A stretch of DNA of 64,000 nucleotides from an uncultured Bifidobacterium sp. (GCF_959020145.1 NZ_CAUEQY010000004.1:1-64000); one strand, 5' to 3'; shown: positions 25,293 to 35,212, counted from the first letter of the stretch. Notes: generated by a model from the letters alone, not told the origin. Program-made: numbers and translations.

Positions 25293-26474
25293 TTAATCAG
25301 CTGGCTGATCGATTAGCGCGAGCACGCGCTTCGCCATGACTTCGGCGGCGTCGCGGATGCCGTATTTCCACGCGTTGGCACCGTATCGGGACAGCTTGTC
25401 CGGATCGGCAAGCAGTTCCGGCACATGGCCACGGACCCAATCCGGGGTGAAATCGCCATCCGCCACCATCAAGCCCCCTTCCGCGTCGACCACGGGCTGC
25501 GCGTTGAAACGCTGCTCGCCATTGCCGATCGGCAGAGGCACGTAAATCGCCGGCAGTCCCAAAGCCGTCAGCTCGCTGACCGTGCCGGCTCCGGAACGGC
25601 AGATGATCAGATCGGCGCAGGCGAACGCCAGATCGATGCGTTCCAGATAGGGAGCCACACGGTAGTCGCCATCCGAAACGTGGTCGGGGCCAAGCTCGCC
25701 GAGCACGTCCTCTCCGGCGCTTACCGACACCAAGGAACGCACTTCGTCGTCTTTGCCCTTACCGGTCAGATGAATCACCTGGGCGTGCGCAAGCAGATCC
25801 TTGGCGGAAGCGGCCACAGCCCTGTTCACGTTCACCGCGCCCAAGGATCCGCCGGTGATGACCACGAGCGGACGGTCCGGATCGACACCAAGCTGCGCCG
25901 CGGCGGCTTTACGAGTGGCGGTACGGTCATGTTCCAGATCGGACGCCAATCGTGCGATTGCCGGACGAAGCGGCAGGCCCACGCGTTCGACTTCGACGCC
26001 CCTGCGTGGTTTCAGTCCTGGCTGGGCGTATGCGGCACCGATCATGGACGCCCAACGCGCGCCCAGCTTGTTGGCCATGCCCGCACGTGCGTTCTGTTCG
26101 TGAATCGCAATCGGAATTCCCATGCTGTGCGCGGCCGCGTATACGGGTGCGGACGTGTATCCGCCGAAACCGACGACCACTTGGGCCTGATGCCGGGTGA
26201 GGATGTCACGTACTTTGGCCTTCTCGGCCTTCCATTTGGCTGGAAACTGCAACGCAGCCTTGTTGGGCCTGCGCGGGAACGGCACTTTTTCGATGGTTTC
26301 CAGTTCGAAACCGGCCTGCGGAACCAAATCACGCTCCAGACCGACGGCGGTGCCCACCACCGCGATATCCGCTTCCGGTTCAAGCTCGCGAATCACATGC
26401 GCCACGGCGAGCAGAGGATTGACGTGGCCTGCCGTGCCGCCACCGGCAAGAACGATATGCTTCTGATTGCTCAT
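25293..26474 (-). CDS. murG: UDP-GlcNAc:undecaprenyl-PP-MurNAc-pentapeptide transferase
   Basis: Converts lipid I to lipid II on the cytoplasmic face of the membrane. The GT28-fold protein has 393 residues. The N-terminal glycine loop is LAGGGTAGHVNPLLAV, and the C-terminal donor-binding loop contains ICRSGAGTVSELTALGLPAIYVPLP. The ATG at 26474 begins the conserved sequence; the longer form from 26576 adds a basic leader that is not conserved in the family. It lies between ftsW and murC. Confidence 0.96.
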   Translation of the reverse strand: MSNQKHIVLAGGGTAGHVNPLLAVAHVIRELEPEADIAVVGTAVGLERDLVPQAGFELETIEKVPFPRRPNKAALQFPAKWKAEKAKVRDILTRHQAQVVVGFGGYTSAPVYAAAHSMGIPIAIHEQNARAGMANKLGARWASMIGAAYAQPGLKPRRGVEVERVGLPLRPAIARLASDLEHDRTATRKAAAAQLGVDPDRPLVVITGGSLGAVNVNRAVAASAKDLLAHAQVIHLTGKGKDDEVRSLVSVSAGEDVLGELGPDHVSDGDYRVAPYLERIDLAFACADLIICRSGAGTVSELTALGLPAIYVPLPIGNGEQRFNAQPVVDAEGGLMVADGDFTPDWVRGHVPELLADPDKLSRYGANAWKYGIRDAAEVMAKRVLALIDQPAD

Positions 26475-26595
26475 AATCCACGAGCTTAGCCCACCATGCG
26501 GCGGCAGGCCACGCGGCATACCGCCGCCGATGCAGATACTTACATTTCGTCTACTTTTCTTTTGCTTGCTTCGCAACTCGCATGACGGGAACCGA

Positions 26596-27849
26596 TTACA
26601 GTATGCGGTTCTCGGCTTTGACCTGCGGCTGCTCCTTCATCAGGCTGATGGCCACGCCGGCGGCCCCCAGACACATGATAAGAGACGATCCGCCTGCTGA
26701 TACGAACGGCATCGGCACGCCCATGACCGGCAGCAGGCTGACGACGACGCCGATGTTGACAAACGCCTGGCCGACGATCCATACCGCGATGCACACCAAC
26801 GCCATGGTGATGTACCGGTCGCGGACCTGCACGGCCACCATCAGCATGCACCACGTCATGACGATGAACAGCAGAATCACCATGGCTGCTCCGACGAATC
26901 CGGTTTCCTCGCCGATGATGGCGAAGATGAAATCGTTGTGCGCTTCGGGAAGATAGCCCCATTTCTCGCCGGAATTGCCGATGCCGACGCCCAACAAGCC
27001 GCCGGATGCGATCGCGTATTTGCCGTGGACCGCCTGATAGCACACGCCCTGCAGGTCGGACGGAGAGCAGGTCCGGTAGGCCGCCATGATGCGGCCGAGT
27101 CGGTTGGGGCTAGTCAGAATGAATCCGACGATACCGCATATGCCAAGCAGCGCGGCTCCGGCAAGCCATTTGCCGGGGAATCCGCCAAGCAGCAATGCAA
27201 TGCCGCCAATTGCGAGAATAATCAAGCCCGTACCAAGATCCTTGCCGGACATGACCAGGCAGAACGCGCACAGATAGCCGAGAATAAGCTTGGAGTACGC
27301 GCGGGGCGCGCCGACCTTCTTCACCTGCTTGCGCGCGTTGATCAGCTCGTTCGGCATCCAGATGCATAACGCCAGCTTGACGATTTCCGCGGGCTGCATG
27401 GTGAACACGCCCGGAATGCCGATCCATCCTTTGTTGCCGTTGACTTCGACGCCCAATGGCGTCAGTGTGGCGGCCTGCATGACCATGGCGCCAAGCAGGA
27501 ACCAGAAGCTGATCTTTCGGTAGAAGCTGGCCGGCAGCATCATCGTGATGAATGCTATGACCAGGCCGAACACGCAGTACATGCCCTGTTTCAGCGCCTG
27601 CGCCCATGGCGACTGCCCGTTGGCGATCATGTTCACCGAAGAGCTGGAGAACACCATGATCACGCCGAAGATCGTGAGGATGATCACGCATAGGCGGAAT
27701 CCGTGGAAGCACCATAACGGGTTGGCGAGATTACGCGTTCCGCCGTTCTTCAACGGTTCTCGTGTCTGTGCCGCGGCGCCGTCCGTCATGTTCGGGCGGC
27801 TTGCGGAAGACGTGATGCTACGGCTGGCCTCAGGCTTCCCCATGCTCAT
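26596..27849 (-). CDS. ftsW: Peptidoglycan glycosyltransferase FtsW (SEDS family)
   Basis: A polytopic septal glycan polymerase that uses lipid II. The 417-residue protein has about ten membrane segments and the SEDS signature near the C-terminus (PVMGVPMPFVSAGGSSLI). The large extracellular loop carries the AYRTCSPSDLQGVCYQAVHGKYAIASGG region. Its cytoplasmic N-terminus overlaps the end of murD by 20 bases; a second ATG at 27843 is possible. FtsI, its transpeptidase partner, is encoded in the same cluster. Confidence 0.95.
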   Translation of the reverse strand: MSMGKPEASRSITSSASRPNMTDGAAAQTREPLKNGGTRNLANPLWCFHGFRLCVIILTIFGVIMVFSSSSVNMIANGQSPWAQALKQGMYCVFGLVIAFITMMLPASFYRKISFWFLLGAMVMQAATLTPLGVEVNGNKGWIGIPGVFTMQPAEIVKLALCIWMPNELINARKQVKKVGAPRAYSKLILGYLCAFCLVMSGKDLGTGLIILAIGGIALLLGGFPGKWLAGAALLGICGIVGFILTSPNRLGRIMAAYRTCSPSDLQGVCYQAVHGKYAIASGGLLGVGIGNSGEKWGYLPEAHNDFIFAIIGEETGFVGAAMVILLFIVMTWCMLMVAVQVRDRYITMALVCIAVWIVGQAFVNIGVVVSLLPVMGVPMPFVSAGGSSLIMCLGAAGVAISLMKEQPQVKAENRIL

Positions 27850-29272
27850 TCACCCAACGCTGAGCCTGCTGCGCGAACTGGTTTCCGCGATCGGCGTACG
27901 ACTTGAACTGGTCCATGGACGCGCAGGCCGGAGCCATGAGCACCACATCGCCGGATTGCGCGTAGGTGCCGGCAGCGTCGATGGCGCGGGCCATGACGGT
28001 GTCGTTGTCCGTGGGATCGATGATGGACATGGGAATGTCGGGAGCGCTTGCCTTGAACGCGTCCAGCATTGGCTGCTGGTCCTTGCCGATGATGATGGCC
28101 GCCTTGATGGTGTGCGCCTGGTCGGCGACGAGCTGTTCGAAACGGCTTCCTTTGGCAAGTCCGCCGGCGATCCACACCACGGACTTGTCCGCGAAGCTGT
28201 TAAGCGACGCCTTGGCCGCATGCGCGTTGGTGGCTTTGGAGTCATCCACGAAACGGATGGTGCCACCGTCGGACGTTTTGGCGACGGCGACGGTCTGGAT
28301 GCGGTGGCCGCCCGGCGTGAACTGCTTGAGCGCGGCCAACGCCTTGTCTTTGTCTGCTCCGAGACCCAACACCAGCGCCAACGCGGTCAGGGCGTCGGCG
28401 AGCAGATGCGGGTAGACCGTGCCATCCGGCTCGGTCAGATGCGTGAAATCGGTGACCTTCGCCACTTGGAACGGCTTTCCCGCTTCTCCGCCGCCAATGC
28501 CGGACATGTCGACGATCCAGCCATCTTTCACACCGATCTGCCCGTCCTTCGGCTCGGCCAACGTGAAGCCGATCCGGCGGCATTCCGGCGCGGTCTGGGC
28601 CGCGAACGCCAGTTTGGTGACGCGTTCGTCGTCGGCGTTGTAGACCAGCGCCTTCTTGACGTTGTGGAACACCTTCGCCTTGTCGGCGGCATAGTTCTCG
28701 ATGCCGCCATGCCAATCGAGATGGTCGTCGGCGATGTTGGTGATCGCCGCGCAGTCGAGTTCCAGAGAATAGGTGAAATGCAGCTGGAACGAGCTCAGTT
28801 CGACGCAGAGCACGTCGTTCGCGGGGTCGACGGCGGCATGCGACACGGCTTTGCCGATGTTGCCGACGGCGGGAGCGGCCAGGCCGCATGCGGTCAGCAT
28901 TTCGGAGGTCATTTCCGTGGTCGAGGTCTTGCCGTTGGTGCCGGTGATGCCGATCCACTGCGCCGGCTTGCCGGTGGTGTTGCTGTTCACGCGCAGCTGC
29001 CAGGCCAGTTCGACTTCGCTCATGACCGGTATGTTGCGTTTCTGCGCCTCAAGGATGAATGGCGTGCGCGGGTTGAAGACCGGCGAGGTCATCACCATGT
29101 CGGTATTGTCCCAATCGATTTGGTCGAAGGAATGCAGGTCGGCGTCCGGCTTCTTCTCATCCACGCCCAGCACTCTGCCGGCACGGGAGCCCAGCACTTC
29201 CATCATGCTTTGCCCGGAGACACCGAGACCAGCCACGATTACGGTCTTGCCATCCATATTCATATCCATCAC
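27830..29272 (-). CDS. murD: UDP-N-acetylmuramoyl-L-alanine:D-glutamate ligase
   Basis: Adds D-Glu as the second stem residue. The 480-residue protein has the N-terminal motif VAGLGVSGQSMMEVL, the P-loop GITGTNGKTSTTEM, and the central segment LCVELSSFQLHFTYSLELDCAAITNIADDHLDWHG (given here only as its ELSSFQL and NIADDHLDWHG cores). The C-terminal domain has FVDDSKATN. It overlaps ftsW by 20 bases and follows mraY after 73 bases. Confidence 0.96.
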   Translation of the reverse strand: MMDMNMDGKTVIVAGLGVSGQSMMEVLGSRAGRVLGVDEKKPDADLHSFDQIDWDNTDMVMTSPVFNPRTPFILEAQKRNIPVMSEVELAWQLRVNSNTTGKPAQWIGITGTNGKTSTTEMTSEMLTACGLAAPAVGNIGKAVSHAAVDPANDVLCVELSSFQLHFTYSLELDCAAITNIADDHLDWHGGIENYAADKAKVFHNVKKALVYNADDERVTKLAFAAQTAPECRRIGFTLAEPKDGQIGVKDGWIVDMSGIGGGEAGKPFQVAKVTDFTHLTEPDGTVYPHLLADALTALALVLGLGADKDKALAALKQFTPGGHRIQTVAVAKTSDGGTIRFVDDSKATNAHAAKASLNSFADKSVVWIAGGLAKGSRFEQLVADQAHTIKAAIIIGKDQQPMLDAFKASAPDIPMSIIDPTDNDTVMARAIDAAGTYAQSGDVVLMAPACASMDQFKSYADRGNQFAQQAQRWVNEHGEA

Positions 29273-29345
29273 CCTTCAATCGGAAACGTCATTTGCCGTG
29301 ATAGCACACTCATATTGCGGGCGTAAAGCCGCGCCCGCAATCGTG

Positions 29346-30443
29346 TCATAGGCCGGAACGGGCCACCCAATCGCCGTAGAACAGCACCAAGGCGATCAGC
29401 ACGAACAGCATCTCGATCATCCAGAACCGGACCACGACCTTCACTTCCGGCCAGCCCTTCAATTCGAAATGATGATGGATCGGAGCCATCTTGAAAACGC
29501 GCTTGTGGGTCATCTTGAAGTAGCCGACCTGGATGATGTCGCTCATGGTCTCGATGACGAACAGACCGCCAAGGATGATCGCCAGGAATTCGGTGTGCGT
29601 GGCGATGGACATGGCTGCGAACAGACCGCCAAGCGCCAAGGAGCCGGTGTCTCCCATGAAGATGGAGGCCGGATTGGAGTTGTACCACAGGAAGCCGAAG
29701 CAGGCTACGGCCGCGCACGCCGCGATGATGGTCAGGTCAAGAGGATCGGACACCGCATAGGTGAAGCCTGGATGGTCCGAACCCTTGAGGTGGTAGAACT
29801 CCCAGAACGCGATGATCGCATAGCCGATGAAGGCGATCATCGAGGAGCCGGCGGCCAAGCCGTCAAGACCGTCGGTCAGATTGATGGCGTTGGTCCATGC
29901 GGTCATCAGGAAATTCACCCAGATCACGAACAGCACGATGGCCACGACACGACCGGCGAATTCAAAGCTGAAGAACGGCTTTTCGATGAAGCTCATGCCG
30001 GCCTGGGCGCTGGGGAAGCCGGATTTGGTCGGCAGAATCAGCGCCAGCACCGCGTATATGGTGGCGAGGATGAACTGTCCGATGAACTTGCCCTTGACGG
30101 TCAGTCCCTCGCTCTGCTTCTTGCGGACCTTCGCGAAATCGTCGATGAATCCCAAGAATCCCATCGACAGCATGGCGAACAGCACCAACACCGCGGACCA
30201 CGACGGCACCTCTCCCCTGGTGAGGAACCGATACAGTGCCGAGGAGCACCAGCCGAGCACCACCGCGAGGTTGATGACCACGCCGCCAAGCGTCGGCGTG
30301 CCGCGCTTGACGAGATGCGACTTCGGGCCATCCTGACGGATGTACTGTCCGTAATTGAGCTTGTGCACCAACTTAATCAGCAGCGGAGTGCCCACAATCG
30401 TCACGACGAGCGACACCATAATGCCGATGATGAGTGAAATCAC
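29346..30443 (-). CDS. mraY: Phospho-N-acetylmuramoyl-pentapeptide-transferase
   Basis: Makes lipid I by transferring phospho-MurNAc-pentapeptide to undecaprenyl phosphate. The 365-residue protein has ten predicted membrane segments. Its catalytic motifs are GFLGFIDDFAKV (Asp pair), NAINLTDGLDGLAAG, and FMGDTGSLALGG, with the HHHFELKGW motif near the C-terminus. The start is GTG, preceded by GGAGAAG. It lies between murF and murD. Confidence 0.97.
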   Translation of the reverse strand: MISLIIGIMVSLVVTIVGTPLLIKLVHKLNYGQYIRQDGPKSHLVKRGTPTLGGVVINLAVVLGWCSSALYRFLTRGEVPSWSAVLVLFAMLSMGFLGFIDDFAKVRKKQSEGLTVKGKFIGQFILATIYAVLALILPTKSGFPSAQAGMSFIEKPFFSFEFAGRVVAIVLFVIWVNFLMTAWTNAINLTDGLDGLAAGSSMIAFIGYAIIAFWEFYHLKGSDHPGFTYAVSDPLDLTIIAACAAVACFGFLWYNSNPASIFMGDTGSLALGGLFAAMSIATHTEFLAIILGGLFVIETMSDIIQVGYFKMTHKRVFKMAPIHHHFELKGWPEVKVVVRFWMIEMLFVLIALVLFYGDWVARSGL

Positions 30444-30492
30444 CTGATCTTCTCCGTTTCAGTCAGCTATGATCGGCACGACGCCGATTCCG

Positions 30493-31977
30493 TCAGTTTT
30501 GCGTCCAACGCTCCGCCAGAGCGCTCAATCCGGACGCGTGGGATCCTTTCAGCAACACCACTGTACCCTCATGGTCGGTCGCAAGCCGGGTGACCATTCG
30601 GTCGGCCTGTTCGGCATCATGCGCCCATTGCACCATCGTCGGGTCGGCGGCAACCGCCTTGCCGCCCTGCGCCATGGCCTCGGCAAGCGCGTCCAACGCC
30701 TCGTCGGAAGTGCTGCCGACCGTCACAAGCGCGTCCGCACCGCCCTCGACGGCGTATCTGCCGACGTCCTCATGCAGGCGATGCTCATCCGGTCCGAGCT
30801 CCAGCATGGCTCCGAGAACCGCTATTCTGAACGGCTGCTGCTCGGCGCCGGCATGCCAGCGCGACAGGCCATCGAGTCCGGCCTTCATGGAATCGGGGTT
30901 GGCGTTGAACGAATCGTCGATCAGTGTGAACGACGTTTCGGGCTTGGTGACGGTGGACACCGCCATGCGATGCGGGCTGATGCTCGTCACGTCGGATAGG
31001 CCGGAGGCCACGTCGTCAATCGGCATGCCCAACGTCATCGCCACCGTGGCTGCGGCAAGCGCGTTCATGACGTTGTGCTGTCCGCAGATGCCGAGCGTGA
31101 CGTTGGCGTGCCGGCCTGTCTTGTCTTCCAGTACGAATGACGGATGGTCGAGATCGTCGCAGCGCACGTCGAGCGCGGTCGTGTCCAGTTGCGCGTCTTC
31201 TTTCTGCGGCAGGCCGAACCACAGCACATCGGCCGGAGCGATGGCGCTCATCGCGGCCACATGTTCGTCGTTGGCGTTGAGGATGGTCAGGCCGCCCGGC
31301 ACCAGTCCGCGTACGATTTCCGATTTGGCTTGGGCGATGCGTTCCGCAGAGCCGAATTCTCCCAGATGCGCCACGCCCACCTTGAGCACCACGGCGATGT
31401 CCGGCGGAACCAGGGAGGTGAGGTTGGCGATTTCGCCCACGTGATTGGCGCCCATTTCCGCCACCAGGAAACGCGTGCCGGCGTTCACCTTGAGCGACGT
31501 CAGCGGCAGGCCGATCTCATTGTTGAACGATCCGACCGGAGCGACGGTGTCGCCCATTTTGGACAGCAGCGATTTGAGCAGATCCTTGGTGGTGGTTTTG
31601 CCGACGGAACCGGTGATGCCGATGACGGTGAACGGCGATTCCAGCGCGCGCCGACGCTCGATATTATGCTTGGCGAGCGCTCCCAACGCCTTGACGGTGT
31701 TTTCTACGACGATCTGCGGCACCTGCGCGCCCGCGATTTCGTGGTCGACCAGTGCGGCCACAGCCCCCTGCGCGCCGACCTTCGGCACGAAATCATGACC
31801 GTCGACGCGTTCGCCGGCAATCGCCACGAAAACGGATCCCGGCACGATCTGGCGCGAATCCGTGAAGGCGCTGATGGCCACCGGTTCGTCGGTCGGCACG
31901 GTCATCGGCATCAACCGTCCATCAACCGCCTGCGCGATCTCCGTCAGGCTCATCGGCATCATGGTCGGGCTGCTCAC
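30493..31977 (-). CDS. murF: UDP-MurNAc-tripeptide:D-Ala-D-Ala ligase
   Basis: Completes the cytoplasmic pentapeptide precursor. The 494-residue protein has an N-terminal domain with FTDSRQIVPGSVFVAIAGE, the P-loop GITGSVGKTTTKDLL, and the central motifs VAEMGANHVGEIANL and DSFNANPDSM. The GTG start lies eight bases after AGGAG. It is directly downstream of the decayed murE relic, as murF would follow murE in a standard dcw cluster. Confidence 0.96.
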   Translation of the reverse strand: MSSPTMMPMSLTEIAQAVDGRLMPMTVPTDEPVAISAFTDSRQIVPGSVFVAIAGERVDGHDFVPKVGAQGAVAALVDHEIAGAQVPQIVVENTVKALGALAKHNIERRRALESPFTVIGITGSVGKTTTKDLLKSLLSKMGDTVAPVGSFNNEIGLPLTSLKVNAGTRFLVAEMGANHVGEIANLTSLVPPDIAVVLKVGVAHLGEFGSAERIAQAKSEIVRGLVPGGLTILNANDEHVAAMSAIAPADVLWFGLPQKEDAQLDTTALDVRCDDLDHPSFVLEDKTGRHANVTLGICGQHNVMNALAAATVAMTLGMPIDDVASGLSDVTSISPHRMAVSTVTKPETSFTLIDDSFNANPDSMKAGLDGLSRWHAGAEQQPFRIAVLGAMLELGPDEHRLHEDVGRYAVEGGADALVTVGSTSDEALDALAEAMAQGGKAVAADPTMVQWAHDAEQADRMVTRLATDHEGTVVLLKGSHASGLSALAERWTQN

Positions 31978-32037
31978 TGTCGTTACTCCTCTAATGGTTG
32001 GGTTTGTGTTTGATGTGGAGAATGTTTCGTTCCACGT

Positions 32038-32916
32038 TTAGTTCAGGTCACGCGAGACGCGTAACGCGCTTTTGATGTTGGCTTTCCTCACGCCGGCGGC
32101 CAGCACCATGGCGATGGACAGGGACAGCGAACGGCTGTCCGTCTGGCCGTATGCCGTCGCGGCCTGCGCCGCAAGCAGGTCGGATTCCTGGGTTCGTCCC
32201 GCGATGCGGGTCTGTTTGCCGACCGCGCATCCGAATTTTGCGACGAGTTTCGCAACCTCGGCATCGCTCAAACCATTGTCATCGCAGGCAAGCACATCGA
32301 CGCTGACCGATTGCAACGCGTCCTCACGCAGGGTCTCTTCATCCAACGCGAGGATCACAGCGGCTGCGCCGTCTTCGGCGCACACCGCCATGGTACGTTG
32401 CACATCGATGGCCGACAGAGGATATTCCAGATTGAGGAAGCGTTCCAATGACTGTGAATCGGACGAGCTGATCACGCCGACGGGGTTGCCCAGCATGTGC
32501 AGGAAATCCGCGAGGTTCCTCACTTCGGATTCCACGATCTCCCTGTTCTTCCCCGTGATGGCGAATACGGCCAATGCGTCGGACGGATTGCCGGCCATGT
32601 CGCTCACCAGTTTGCCGAGCTGTCCCATGGTGGGTTCGGCGTAGATGAGCGGAATCTGGATGTCGTCGGTTTGACCGCGCAGCGCATGGGGCACAATCGC
32701 GCCATATGCTCCCTGCTCCTGAGCCTGCGACAACTGGTGCACGTCCACATCGGCGGACGGGACGAACAGTGCGCCGGGACGCACCGATTCGACATCATCC
32801 GCGATGGAAGTGATCGTCACTTCAGCCGCCGACGTCGGATCAAGATCGAAACCGTATCGGCTGGCAAGCAGCCCTAAAGTCATTCGTCTGTTCATGGATT
32901 CGCTGACCGCGCTCAC
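32038..32916 (-). CDS. Truncated, degenerate Mur ligase at the ancestral murE position
   Basis: A 292-residue open frame between ftsI and murF, where murE belongs. The first 85 residues resemble the MurE UDP-binding domain (VESVRPGALFVPSADVDVH parallels DSR-V-PGDLFVA-G). Residues about 118-126 read FAITGKNRE where MurE has GITGTNGKT, so the catalytic P-loop lysine is gone. A segment around 180-195 resembles the MurE region before MEVSSHAL, and there is no C-terminal ligase domain. The frame is intact from a GTG start with GGAGGGG upstream, so it may still be expressed. It cannot be an active ligase. It could be decaying or kept as a structural or regulatory protein. Confidence 0.75.
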   Translation of the reverse strand: MSAVSESMNRRMTLGLLASRYGFDLDPTSAAEVTITSIADDVESVRPGALFVPSADVDVHQLSQAQEQGAYGAIVPHALRGQTDDIQIPLIYAEPTMGQLGKLVSDMAGNPSDALAVFAITGKNREIVESEVRNLADFLHMLGNPVGVISSSDSQSLERFLNLEYPLSAIDVQRTMAVCAEDGAAAVILALDEETLREDALQSVSVDVLACDDNGLSDAEVAKLVAKFGCAVGKQTRIAGRTQESDLLAAQAATAYGQTDSRSLSLSIAMVLAAGVRKANIKSALRVSRDLN

Positions 32917-32950
32917 CTTTCCGCCCCTCCGTGTCTGAATACGTATTCGC

Positions 32951-34753
32951 TCACCAATTCACCGGAATAGCATCCGTGCGAGGTGAAGACGCCGGCACTT
33001 CATACTTCTGCATAAGGAATTCACCAATCTCCGCGGTGACAGGACCCGCCGTCAAACCGCCGAAGCTGCCTTGGGGGTCTTTGAGCACCACGGTGATGAC
33101 GAAGCGTGGATTATCCGCGGGAATGATCGTCGAGTAATCGCTGATGATCGAGGTCAGTTGGCCGTTCGCTCCGGCGACTTCTGCTGTGCCTGATTTCGCC
33201 GCCATACGATAGCCGTCGACCTTCACGAAAGTGTTGTAGTGTTCAGCGGACGATTCCATGGCGTTGAGCATCTGGCTCGCCACGGATTCGTCGATGACGC
33301 GTGTCGCCTCGCCCTTGGACTGCTGCTCTTCGACATGCCCCGCGGTGTCGGTGATGGACTTGATGATGCGTTGCGGCTTTTTGACGCCCTTGTTGGCTAT
33401 CACCGAAACCGCGTTGGTCAGCTGCATGACGTTCACCGTGTACCCTTGACCGAACAGCACGGTGTTGCGGGTTCGCCTGTCCCAGCTATCCGAGGGGTGC
33501 AGCACGCCTTCGGATTCGCCTGGCAGGTTCAGTCCTGTGGCCTGTCCGATACCGAATTTGCTGATGAAGTTGTACCGCTGCTCGTTGGTCATCTTGTCTC
33601 CGGCAATGACCATGCCAACGTTCGACGACTGTTCGAGGATGCCGGCGAGCGTCCAATGTTCGTTGCCATGGTCCACCGCGTCCTTATAGGTCTGTCCTTC
33701 CACGGTCACCGTGTTCGGTACCGTGAATTTGTCATCGACCTTGTGCAATCCCAGTTGCAGCATGCCCGACATGGCCAGCACCTTGCCGATGGAGCCAGGT
33801 TCGAAGGTCTCGCTCACCGCCCGGGAGGCGCCCATCTTCGCCTGGTCGCTTCCGGCCTCGGTCGTATCGCTGTCCGCCAAAGCGAGGATGTCGCCCGACT
33901 GCACGTCCTGGACCATGGCGATGCCCCAAGCGGAATGGTATTTGTTTTCGCTGTCGCTCAGCACTTTCTCGGTGTACCACTGCACATCCCGATCGATGGT
34001 GAGGGTGACGTCGGATCCGTTGACCGCGTCTTTGGATTCGGTCATGGTTCCGGGGATTTCGACGCCGCTGTTGCCCTGTTGGTACACCTGGTAGCCGTCA
34101 CGGCCCGTCAATGTCTTGTTTTCCATCTGCTCGATGCCGGCCACGCCCTTGCCGTCGGCGTCGACACCACCCAATAGCGAACCCATCAAAGTGCCGTTGG
34201 AGTACAGACGTTCGTTGCTTAGTTCCGCGTAGACGATGCCGCCGAGGTTCAGCTTGGAGATTTTACGCTTGACCGCAGGCGTCACGTCCTTCTTCAATAC
34301 CACGTATTGCCCGCTGATCGACAGTTTGGCGCCCAGTTCCGTGGCGTCCATGCCCAATACGGGGGCCAGCAGACGAGCCACGGCTGCGGCTCCCGTCACG
34401 CCGACCGGCTTGCCGTTGATCTGGTGGCAGTTGCTGCCGGTCTGTTTGGTGCAGGTGGTCGGTATGAACGCCTGCGCCTGTTCGGGGTTGCCGATGATGG
34501 TGTAGCGTTCGACACTTTGCGCGAGAATCGCGCCATTGGTATCCATGATCTTGCCGCGTCGAGCCTTCAACGTCACGGTGGTGGTGCGGCTTTGCGCCGC
34601 GGCCTGCGCCATCCCTTTGCCGTTGACCAGTTGAATATTGGCAAGTTGGATAAGGCAGGTGGTGCCCATCAGCGCCAGAACGACGCCGATGGCCATGGTT
34701 TTCGTCAACAGGTTCTTGTGGAAGAACGTGTAGATCCTGCGGATAGGGTTCAC
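32951..34753 (-). CDS. ftsI: Septal penicillin-binding protein FtsI/PBP3 (class B transpeptidase)
   Basis: Cross-links septal peptidoglycan together with FtsW. The 600-residue protein has a short cytoplasmic start, a membrane anchor (about 18-38), the PBP dimerisation domain, then the transpeptidase domain. Its three catalytic motifs are SIGK (SxxK, in EPGSIGKVLAM), SSN (in EQSSNVGM) and KSGT (in AAKSGTAEV). The GTG start overlaps the preceding gene's stop (GTGA). PASTA domains, present in some actinobacterial homologues, are absent. Confidence 0.95.
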   Translation of the reverse strand: MNPIRRIYTFFHKNLLTKTMAIGVVLALMGTTCLIQLANIQLVNGKGMAQAAAQSRTTTVTLKARRGKIMDTNGAILAQSVERYTIIGNPEQAQAFIPTTCTKQTGSNCHQINGKPVGVTGAAAVARLLAPVLGMDATELGAKLSISGQYVVLKKDVTPAVKRKISKLNLGGIVYAELSNERLYSNGTLMGSLLGGVDADGKGVAGIEQMENKTLTGRDGYQVYQQGNSGVEIPGTMTESKDAVNGSDVTLTIDRDVQWYTEKVLSDSENKYHSAWGIAMVQDVQSGDILALADSDTTEAGSDQAKMGASRAVSETFEPGSIGKVLAMSGMLQLGLHKVDDKFTVPNTVTVEGQTYKDAVDHGNEHWTLAGILEQSSNVGMVIAGDKMTNEQRYNFISKFGIGQATGLNLPGESEGVLHPSDSWDRRTRNTVLFGQGYTVNVMQLTNAVSVIANKGVKKPQRIIKSITDTAGHVEEQQSKGEATRVIDESVASQMLNAMESSAEHYNTFVKVDGYRMAAKSGTAEVAGANGQLTSIISDYSTIIPADNPRFVITVVLKDPQGSFGGLTAGPVTAEIGEFLMQKYEVPASSPRTDAIPVNW

Positions 34754-35211
34754 CGGGTCTTGTCTCCACTTGCGTTTGCCTGATAGCCGTTCAGATCGAT
34801 GGTCAATGCGCCTTTCTGCGGGACCATGCCCATCTCTTCGGCCTTGCTCGGCAATGAGGCGTCAAGTTCGTCGAGCTTGGCCTGATCGTCCTCGACGTCC
34901 TGGGTCAGCTGGGTGATATGCGTTTCGATTTGGCTCGCCTCGAAGGAATTCTGCACCATTTGGGTACGCAGCATCAGTGAGCCCAGCAGGCATACACCAA
35001 GGAACACCGCGGCGATGACCAGGTGCAGCAGCGGCGTGCTGCGGGTCCGCGTCCATGTGATGAGTTGTTCGAAGCCGTGACGGATGCCGTTGCCTTCGAC
35101 TCTGGTCCCTTTGATGACGTGCAGTTCGGGACGCGTGGTGCCGATGGTCTCGGTCTGGCTTTTGCGGCCGGCCGGAGCCGCATTCGAAGCGATCGTTCTT
35201 GGTGCCGCCAC
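34750..35211 (-). CDS. FtsL-like bitopic cell-division protein
   Basis: A 153-residue protein between rsmH and ftsI, the conserved place of ftsL. It has a basic cytoplasmic N-terminus of about 60 residues, one membrane helix (around LHLVIAAVFLGVCLLGSLML), then a predicted coiled coil (IETHITQLTQDVEDDQAKL) and a short tail. This layout is that of FtsL/FtsB-type divisome proteins, which are too diverged for motif proof. Its stop overlaps the ftsI start by four bases, supporting a joint role with FtsI. Confidence 0.75.
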   Translation of the reverse strand: MAAPRTIASNAAPAGRKSQTETIGTTRPELHVIKGTRVEGNGIRHGFEQLITWTRTRSTPLLHLVIAAVFLGVCLLGSLMLRTQMVQNSFEASQIETHITQLTQDVEDDQAKLDELDASLPSKAEEMGMVPQKGALTIDLNGYQANASGDKTR

Positions 35212-35212
35212 T

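Noticed and set aside
32038..32916. Reading the degenerate Mur ligase as a simple frameshifted murE
   Set aside because: There is no downstream frame with the missing C-terminal domain; murF begins soon after. Loss is by truncation and point changes rather than by one frameshift.
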